From: Dermacentor variabilis | Taxonomy: Eukaryota > Arthropoda > Arachnida > Ixodida > Ixodidae | DNA: 64,000 nucleotides | Reading direction: 5' to 3' | Assembly: GCF_050947875.1 (NCBI RefSeq) | Contig: NC_134569.1 | Span: 34,551,277-34,615,276 of the forward strand | Shown: in pieces, positions 57,140-64,000 of the stretch | Layout of the letters: each line of letters starts with the position of its first letter | Position numbering within the stretch: position 1 is the stretch's first letter | Made by a program: the position numbers and the translations under genes | Notes under the pieces: generated by a model | Seen by the model: the letters and a program-made list of their open reading frames with translations, nothing else | Told to the model about the DNA's origin: nothing | Database searches by the model: none

Positions 57140-58457
57140 AAGGTCCATCTAGATAGGTCGCGAAGCTTGGAACGAAAAGTGTGCCAGAATTTATCGCGAA
57201 AGATATCGCTTAGCGACGCACGATTGAAGCGTGACTAGGTGAGAAGGGGACAAACCCTTAAATCGGAAACTTATATGATAAAATGGTGCGAAAATTTTTA
57301 ATCGAAATACTGCCATATGAATAAATACTCCATTTCAAATATTTTTGCTCTACCAAAACAACAAATGTTCTTTTTTATATTTCACAATTTATTAGTTCGT
57401 TCTTGCTAACCCCCACCAACCTGTTAAACTTGCTCAAGACTTGGCAAGAATGCGCAAATCAGCTATTATGTTGTGCGGAATACGTTGCTCACTTGTACGC
57501 GGCGGTTTTATCCGATATTTTTACTTTATTTCCTTGCGTGTTGGTTCAAAGTGTGACATGCCCGTCACTTCAAATTTTGCTTGAGTAGCTCCCGGCATTC
57601 ATTCGCGAAAAGTGTGAGTGGAGGCTTTTTGTTATCTTGCAAGTTCACGTTGCGGCATGCGACGCGCTGTCGCTGTGTCTCGTCGTGACGATAAATGCGG
57701 AATGCTCCGCGAAGAAACGCCGGGCTATGTTTGCTCCCTCTCCGTAACACAGGCCCTGAGTTTCCGACGAGCAACAAAATTAGTAAGTCGAATGTTTTCT
57801 AAATGATGATGCGGGGAAATGTTGCCTTCTCTGATCACTGTTGGATATGAATACCAGGCGTCGCGTGCAATGGCGAAAGATACTGTGGAAAGGTTTCACA
57901 TATGTTGCTATACATTAAGGACTGTGTGTTGGCCATGGTACTTTTCATCCATTGAAACATGTTTTTTTGGGGGTCAATAATATTGGCTGCATTATTCTAG
58001 ACGAATAAAAGTGAAGTTGCTTTTGAAACCTTCTTAAGGAACCTTCCTAAGGAACCTACTGGAGCTATTGCCGACAATAACAATCTAATTATGTTCACAT
58101 TAAGACACACGTCCCTCCTATAATTAAATGACACGCTGGCGCTTCCGCTGAGGTGAGTCCCAAGCTCGCCTCAGCCTGAAACAAAAATAACTGCTGGCGT
58201 AGCGGTCGAAATGCCAGACGCCAAAGAAATTCAAAATTTCGCACCAAGCAGCATGAGATCTTGACGTATCTGCCGTTCCCGGTAGTGACGTCGCTTTTTA
58301 TTTTTTGCTTGCTGTTAGTTGTCCCCCCGATACGTAGATGGTGATGGTTTGCAACGAGCCGCCATGTTCTTGACATGTAGGCATCTATGGAAGCTTGGCT
58401 ACCAGTTGCATACACCTTGGTTATTATTTATGCATTTGATCGCTCAACAAATTCTAT
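57140..58457. other. No recognised gene inside copy B
   Basis: The first 110 bases share words with 2378-2500. The frames at 57403-57588 and 58095-58415 have no recognised domain. Confidence 0.4.
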
Positions 58458-58528
58458 GAGGAGGAGGGCCTAGTTGCAACCTGAGCCGCCCCCCCCCCCC
58501 CCACGAACGATATTTCTGGCTACGCCAC

Positions 58529-59186
58529 TGATTGGCGTCCCGTATAATTTTGTGGTGCAATGCGTAAAAGTGCGTTTTCTTAAAAAAAGTTAACCGGATA
58601 GTATATTTTTGCGTCGAGTTTGATGGCGCATATCTCCAAACTGGCGTCGGGCATCATTCTGGAAGTTAATTGTAAGTGAATACGCCTTGAAAATACAGCG
58701 GGTAAAATTCGTGAATTGCAATATGTGCCCTAAATTTATTAATTAAGTTGTTAATTCCTGCTTTTTTATTTGTTGAATATGCGTTTCGATTTCTCGTGCA
58801 AGTAATATCCGCCTCTCCGAATAATCAAGCTCTAAGACTAGAATTATGTTGTCTGCAACGGGCGATTTTCAAGAATACCAGATAACATAAAAATGGTCAC
58901 CCAGTACCTGCCTTCAACTACACTCTTAGTGCCTCTCATACTGGCGCCTAAAGCAGCATATTTTAGTGCCTCTACATCAGGCCTACACAAATCACTCAAT
59001 ATAAAATGGTAACCAACCAATAGCTAATATGTAAACGACACCATATTATTTAAGCGTTAAGAACGCAACTAGTTAATATGCAAGAATAGACTAATATTAT
59101 GCCCGTAACAGGCACCAGTTAACCGAAATCCGTGGCCTTCGAGCCACGCCTTTCGAAGGACATGCCTGGACATCGCGGGCGTGTCA
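58529..59186. other. No recognised feature
   Basis: AT-rich, with short frames only. Confidence 0.45.
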
Positions 59187-59380
59187 TTAGATGGCGCAGC
59201 GTGTCCAGAGGCAGCACCATAGAGGAGCTCTACTGCTGTACACGCCACGTACGCATTGGTTAGCTACCGCTGCAGCCTTGAAGACCACGCAGAGGACTTT
59301 GCTACGGTGCCGTTAGATGGCGCACGGTGTCCAGAGAGAAGCACGACAGGGGAGCCCGTCTGCAGTATACGCCTCATTTA
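59187..59380. repeat. Two direct copies with 126-base period
   Basis: TTAGATGGCGCA.CG.TGTCCAGAG and the following GCAC...GGAG (59187 onward) recur at 59313 with related text after each (CTGCTGTACACGCC and CTGCAGTATACGCC). Imperfect, so the duplication is old. Confidence 0.75.
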
Positions 59381-59555
59381 TCACCTGTTTCGGCTATTCG
59401 TATACGTGGATAATTGTCGTAGATGAGATCTGACCAAAATTTTTTTCAGGGGTTCACATCCTACGCACTGAGTGTGCAGGTTGTTCAGACAGCCATCATA
59501 TTTGGTGCAAATGGTGAATATTTTGTTATTTCCTGTATTAGAAAGGGTAGTCGTA

Positions 59556-59626
59556 AAAATACTAGTAAAGCACCCGCTTCATAGTCTTGGGACTCTTGGT
59601 TCGAACCCCACAAAGAATTTGTTAAG
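59556..59626 (+). repeat. tRNA-like SINE head
   Basis: A B box GGTTCGAACCCC is well kept, preceded by TAGTAAAGCACCCGCTTCATAG, the usual A-box/anticodon-arm spacing with a decayed A box. A T-rich tail (GTTCTTTTTTTGCTTTC) follows. Confidence 0.5.
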
Positions 59627-59949
59627 TTCTTTTTTTGCTTTCTTTTAGTTTCCAGGGCTTCCAGAATGATGTTTGAAGCAAGCACAATATTCCAGGGACG
59701 TACCGATATTAACGATAAAAATTATATTACGTAAGACGAGAGCGAGTGCTCGTCTACCGCTAGATACAATTGCACAGTGATGCTCGACATGTTTGGACGT
59801 TTTCGTGCTAGTCTACAAAAAAAGCCTGTTAAAGGGCTCTTTTGCCAGACCTAACTCATAACGGCTTAGCGCAGTAAAACGAGTTTATTACGTCAAACTC
59901 TTGCCTTTGCTCCGAGTTGTTGACAAATTCGACTTCGTCCTGCCGTCTG

Positions 59950-60085
59950 CTAGCCGCCAGGTTAGCTTAGATGTTAGAGCGGCTGCCCCGGAAAGGTGGT
60001 GGTCCCGGCTTCGAGTCCCGGACCAGGACGAATTTTTCTTCAACTGCGAGGCTTTTCTTTCGAGGAAACCGTACAGCGGTATGTC
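59950..60085 (+). repeat. tRNA-like SINE
   Basis: The head 59955-60029 has the A box GGTTAGCTTAGATGTTAGAG and the B box GGCTTCGAGTCCC within CCCGG...CCGGG-type stem sequence. The body TTTTTCTTCAACTGCGAGGC follows. It lies at the 3' edge of the minus-strand LINE that ends near 60108. Confidence 0.65.
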
Positions 60086-60107
60086 CGATTTTCGCTTTAG
60101 TAATCAA

Positions 60108-62769
60108 ATTATGTTCAGAATAAGAAATCTCTTAAACTGTTTCCTAATAATGCCGCACAAATCAATTCCTTGGCCATGCATGTGTCTTAAGTAAATGGGC
60201 ATGCAGTGTTCTTGTACATCTAATCCATGGTTTGTTCGTGAGAAAGGAATTACCCATTGGTCTCTGTTCCTAATATTATATTATTATGTCTTAGGTTTTC
60301 TGAGATTACATAACATTAGGAAAAATTTATTGTTACATTTAAAGCTGTGCTTATATTTCATATTAACATTAAACAGGAAAATCTCATGCATAGGAAGCAC
60401 GTTCAGCGTGGCAAACTGCTCGGCCGCGTGCGCGTCATAAGAAGCATTTGCAATGTGGCGAATGTCCTTTTGTAATAAAAGGAGTTTGTTAATGTTGCTT
60501 TTTGATGTGTTTCCCCATACAAGCTTACAATAATATATATGAGGGGCAAACATAGAATTGTAAAGTAACATTTTTAATCTTGGGTGGAAGTACATGCTGG
60601 AATTTACATACTATATCACAGGCCTTCGCCAAACATTTTGCCACGTGATCGACATGCGTGTTGCAGTTCATGTGCTGATTAAAATCACACCATATGTACT
60701 GACCTCCTGTACAAGTTCTACATTTTCTGATCCTGTGTATAGACTGAGGTTACAATTTACTAGGTCTTGCAAACGTGTAAACAAAAGAGCTTCAGTTTTG
60801 GAGGCATGAATTTCTAATATATTTATGTTAGTCTATTTTAATAATGTTTGTAATGTAATATACGCGAGGCAAGTTAGTTCGCGAACGTTAGTAGACAGGA
60901 AAAAGAGGGTCGTGTTATGTGCATAGATGACGCACTCGCCCAGTTTATTCAGCCTGGTTAGGTCCCTTACGTAAATATTAAATAGTATTGCCCCCAGTAT
61001 GCTTCTCTCCTGATCTCCAGAAGTTATTTCTAACAAAGAGGAACAATTTCCATCACTTACAACGCACTTCTCTCCATGCTTTAAGTACGAGTTTAAAAGG
61101 TCGAGTGAAACACCACGGAATCCATAATGTTCAAGTCTAACGGCTAATATTTGATGATTTATTCTATCGAATGCCTTTGAAGAATCTGTCGATATGCGAG
61201 GGTCGGTTTCTTTTCCAAACCGTTAAGAATAAGTTATTTCTGAGTTAATAACGCTAGTTCGGTTGACCTACCACGGCGAAAACCAAACTGCTGTGGAGAT
61301 AGTAATGAATGTCTTTCAAAATACATGAGACTCGTATGCTTATAATTTTTTCTAAACCTTCGGAGATAACAGGTAATATAGATACCGGCCTGTAATTTGA
61401 AAAGCTATTCCTGTCACCGGATTTAAATATTACAGTTCGTCAGTTACTCTGGCGTGTTGAAAATATTCATGAAAAGTACCCGTGGATAGATAAATGTTAA
61501 AGATAAACGAAAGTACTGGTGACAAGATATCAAGGATATATTTAATGGGCCTAATTTCTATTTCATCAATATCACGAGCTCTGCTATTTTTTAGGGATCT
61601 AAAAGTTCAGTTGGGGGTTCTAGGAATGCCGTTTGCGAGTTCAGATCATCTAAGAATGGTTTTACTGCATCATGCAGTATATTAGATTATGGTAGATTAG
61701 AGTTTTAAAATATGTATTAAACTTATGCGCTAATTCTTTGGCCTTTATTATTGTGTTATGAATTTTTAATTCGCGCTTTTCTTTTCGAGGAGAGCCGTTG
61801 TTCAAGAGTTTATTAATTTCGCGCCAGACTAAGTCGCTATTGACAAATGTTTCATTAAAGAGGTTTCGAAAGTAGGTGTGCTTGGTTCTGCGCAAAAACT
61901 GGGTTACGTGATTTGAGAATCTTTTTAAAATCAGAAAGAACGTTCGGGTTCTTTATTCTTACAAATTTCGCAAATAAAATATCCTTTTTCTTAACGAATC
62001 TACAACACTCATTTGTCCTCCAATGTTTTCGTAGTTTTCTTGACCCTTTAACTTACCTAATCTTATAACAGTTCTGATAGGCCAACTTAAGCAAACCCAT
62101 TCAAGCATTATTTACACTTTCTGAGCGTTCGTGCATTCATATACTGGGTTCCAATTAATGTTTGCTATTTAACTTCGAAACGCATCTAAAGTGCGAGTGT
62201 TTATATCTTGTATAGTGTACGATTCAGAATTTTGTGCTCTATTTTTAAACTGGAATTGTGTTTGTAAATCCTATAAACAGGAAGGTGGTCAGTGACTCCC
62301 GATATAATCGTGACAGACCTTACACAGTCATCCGTATTGTTTGTCATAAAGAAGTCTAAAAGGCTTGACGACTTGTAGGTCATTCGTGTCTGTTTTTTTA
62401 TGACATTTGTGCAATAAAGAGAGTCAAGCAATACTTGGAAATTGCAGGTGGTTGCTGTGCTCTCAAGCATGTTAATGTTACAGTCTCAGCCTGTGATTAT
62501 GTTGAACTTATTTGTGTCAACATAATTCAAGAAGCATCTCAGGAAAAAAAATACTAACGCGCCCAACAGGCGGGAGGTACACAACCACAAATATTTTGCA
62601 TGCTCTAACGTCAGATCCTCGTGATCAAGTGTGACTTTGGTGAATTGTGGTAACAGGGCGCATAAAATTTCTTGTGATATTAATTGTTATGCACCACCAC
62701 CAGGACGAGAGCATCTGTTAAGGTAATAACTGTGGCATCTTGGTAAGCGAGGTACATCTGCTTCTCAGG
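60108..62769 (-). pseudogene. CR1-like LINE ORF2: endonuclease C-term and reverse transcriptase
   Basis: Minus-strand order from the right: endonuclease pieces (about 62690-62760 and EHAKY, NYVDTNKFNIITG, NINML), SSLLDFFMTNN and SGVTDHLPVYRIYKHN (62201-62330, the S-D-H motif region), a linker (VNSDLVWREINKLLNN, 61800) and RT. RT has DSSKAFDRINHQILAVRLEHYG (61130-61200), SGDQERSILGAILFNIYVRDL (about 60950-61030) and YAHNTTLFF. The last should be (F/Y)-A-D-D, so both catalytic Asp are replaced. The thumb is at 60284-60595 (MLLYNSMFAPHIYYCKLVWGN) and the C-terminal part runs to about 60108. Many stops and frame changes. Confidence 0.85.
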
Positions 62770-63164
62770 GATACCACACTAGAACAAATTCTGTGCGACT
62801 GTCCTGAATTTAATGTTCAGAGGCAGTCCCTGGTGTCCGTTCTAGCGCACCTTGACAATAGACCACTGTCAGTTGAAACGATTTTCACGTATCGCCGGCA
62901 GAAGACATCGCAGCTGAAAGCGACGAAGGGACTACTTCGGTTTCTGAAAGAGACGGGCTTGGACAAGCGGCTGTGACAGTGATGTCACGTACCACGCTAG
63001 AGTGACAGACTGTAACTGACGATGGGTGCTGGGCTATGTGCTCTCTCTCCTCCCCATCTTTCGTCCCCCCGTCCCTCCCCCATGGGTCGGGTAGCAAACC
63101 GGTTGAGCTGAACTGGTTAACCTCCCTGCCTTTCGTTCTCCGCATTTCGTTCCTTCCTTCCACG
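62770..63164 (+). mobile_element. LINE 3' fragment inserted antisense into the CR1-like LINE
   Basis: The plus frame to 62976 reads TTLEQILCDCPEFNVQRQSL and ends FLKETGLDKRL, matching the LINE C-terminus at 16300-16335. The 3' UTR contains GGGTCGGGTAGCAAACCGG and TGGTTAACCTCCCTGCC and ends with TTCC repeats at about 63164. On both sides the minus-strand endonuclease continues. 5'-truncated. No clear target-site duplication. Confidence 0.8.
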
Positions 63165-63335
63165 TTTCCGTAAACATGATCATATGAAATCTAACAAAAA
63201 ATTCACTAAGAAACATGCGCAATTCATCGCAATCGTTGCGCGCAGACTGTGTATTGCAATGTAAAAAGGCTAGAAAACCACTATTCGCAGGGAACGTGGT
63301 ATCTTCCGAAGCAGCCATAGTGATAGAGCTATCAT
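63165..63335 (-). pseudogene. CR1-like LINE ORF2: endonuclease N-terminus
   Basis: Minus strand from about 63320: MAASEDTTF, then LAFLHCNTQSARNDCDELRM and FHMIMFTETW. These are the first strand (N-x-x-S-x-R-N) and the E-T-W motif with the catalytic Glu of APE-type endonucleases. The reading breaks exactly at the TTCC tail of the antisense insertion. Confidence 0.75.
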
Positions 63336-63641
63336 AAGTGATAGATTTAAAAAAAAACACGAATAAACCTAACGTGCGTCCCACGTCTTCGTCAGGTCAG
63401 TTTCACAGCTTATCTGGGAGGGGCGGTACTGCTCGTCTTGCCGTTAGTACACTTTTCCAGCTTTCATCCATGCGAATCGCCAGTTCATCTCTCTTTTCTT
63501 TGCTATTGTCATCGCAAGTGATTTCTTTACTTGCGGGCATAAATGTTCATTTACGAAGACTGTTTCTTTTTACGGAAAAGCCTAGTTCATTTGTGGCAAC
63601 CCTTGTCTTTCGTGCTTTTCCAATGAATGAATATATGATGT

Positions 63642-64000
63642 TTAATGGCGCAAGGGCCAGGTGCGTGCTTTTCCAGGCACTGCGTCTCGCCTGGCACGAT
63701 TTTTGAAAACTACCACGATGCTCGGACTCGCATCAGAGCTTGGGCTCTGACCTTGGTCTGGATCCATGCCAGTTGTGACACGCTGACTATTTATACCTGT
63801 GGTATTTCTGCGTCCATGAATGCGGTGGCAGATCTCAACATCACGCCCCGATATTTGTTCTCCCAACGCATCCCCTACCATAGCGAGCATGGCAACAATG
63901 TTCTTGTTTGTTTCCTGTGGGATTCTTTTAGCTTCTAAATTTTTGTTCCTCGAATGCTGATCCTGAGCTGTGATACGCATGGAGTTTTCTTTTGCCCCGC
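63642..64000 (-). pseudogene. CR1-like LINE ORF1 (FP25/L1-ORF1-like) fragment
   Basis: The minus frame 63642-63980 reads AQDQHSRNKNLEAKRIPQE, ALGEQISGRDVEICHRI and VVVFKNRARRDAV. This is the pattern of the ORF1 family related to baculovirus FP proteins: D-x-E-Q-Y-S-R-x-N-N-L-E-I-x-G-I-P, then V-x-x-x-H-R-(I/L), then I-I-V-x-F. An extra stretch (about RNTTGINSQRVTTGMDPDQ) lies between the last two motifs. It probably belongs to the same element as the endonuclease and RT to its left. It continues past or starts at the window edge. Confidence 0.7.

Larger units (their letters stand above)
53306..58528. mobile_element. Composite repeat, copy B
   Basis: It shares four blocks with 16661-21812 in the same order, and ends with poly(C) and TTTCTGGCTACGCCAC. 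Insertions differ from copy A: a MITE-like piece at 54640-54920, a foldback element at 55395-56830 and further sequence at 57140-58457. Copy A runs straight from CCCTTGCATTTTTCG to TATCAGTGGCAT, where copy B carries the foldback, so that insertion site is visible directly. Confidence 0.65.

Noticed and set aside
1..64000. CRISPR array, operon, prophage or other prokaryotic system
   Set aside because: No regularly spaced direct repeats, no polycistronic gene order and no ribosome-binding patterns. Content is eukaryotic retroposons, SINEs and microsatellites.

Overview
This window looks like intergenic or heterochromatin-like DNA from an arthropod genome, most probably a hard tick (Ixodidae). 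I found no host protein-coding gene. The support is: tRNA-Ser-headed SINEs that resemble the tick family known as Ruka, several other tRNA-headed short repeats, fragments of two non-LTR retrotransposon classes, a decayed mariner, a decayed Ty3/Gypsy element, foldback/MITE-like elements and (AT)n, (AAAT)n, (TTCC)n and (GA)n tracts. Reading frames are short and broken throughout. The tick assignment is recognition from memory of repeat families, so it is an inference. I see no operons, no bacterial signals and no CRISPR.

Layout. 1-770: (AT)n tract and two tandem copies of a tRNA-headed repeat, the second ending in a hairpin. 1230-2150: a large foldback element. 3627-3858: Ruka-like SINE. 3859-7530: nothing recognisable except a palindrome. 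7535-9112: a LINE 3' tail and a CR1-like reverse transcriptase (RT) fragment, cut off by a possible transposon with GAACC-rich ends (9119-11403). 11637-11850: another tRNA-headed repeat. 15007-16510: a LINE RNase H/C-terminal fragment split by an inverted insertion of another LINE tail. 16661-21812: a composite repeat (copy A) holding a mariner pseudogene, two TTAA-associated MITEs and the best-preserved RT. 23235-24009: pogo-like TIR element. 24895-26120: another CR1-like fragment. 28560-29200: a likely transposase remnant. 32885-33770: a SINE nested in a MITE-like repeat. 34411-34713: foldback element. 34870-35825: RT relic. 35826-41127: a Ty3/Gypsy LTR retrotransposon with both LTRs but ruined genes. 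43073-43645: a third copy of the first repeat, ending in a perfect 78-bp palindrome between (AT)n tracts. 44371-46575: LINE endonuclease and ORF1-like fragments and SINEs. 46850-49110: a minus-strand LINE split by an insertion with a 13-bp target-site duplication. 53306-58528: copy B of the composite repeat. 59187-60085: short repeats and two SINE heads. 60108 to the right edge: a minus-strand CR1-like LINE covering ORF1, endonuclease and RT, interrupted by a plus-strand LINE tail.

How the parts relate. The genes here do not form a pathway. The readable biology is an order of insertions. Copies A and B share terminal and internal blocks but carry different insertions, which gives natural empty-site comparisons. 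The younger events are probably the CR1-like RT at 19264-21020, which keeps its FADD motif and a clean AAATA-type tail, and the insertion at 47503-47720, which keeps a perfect duplication. The LTR element, the mariner and the minus-strand LINEs are clearly dead.
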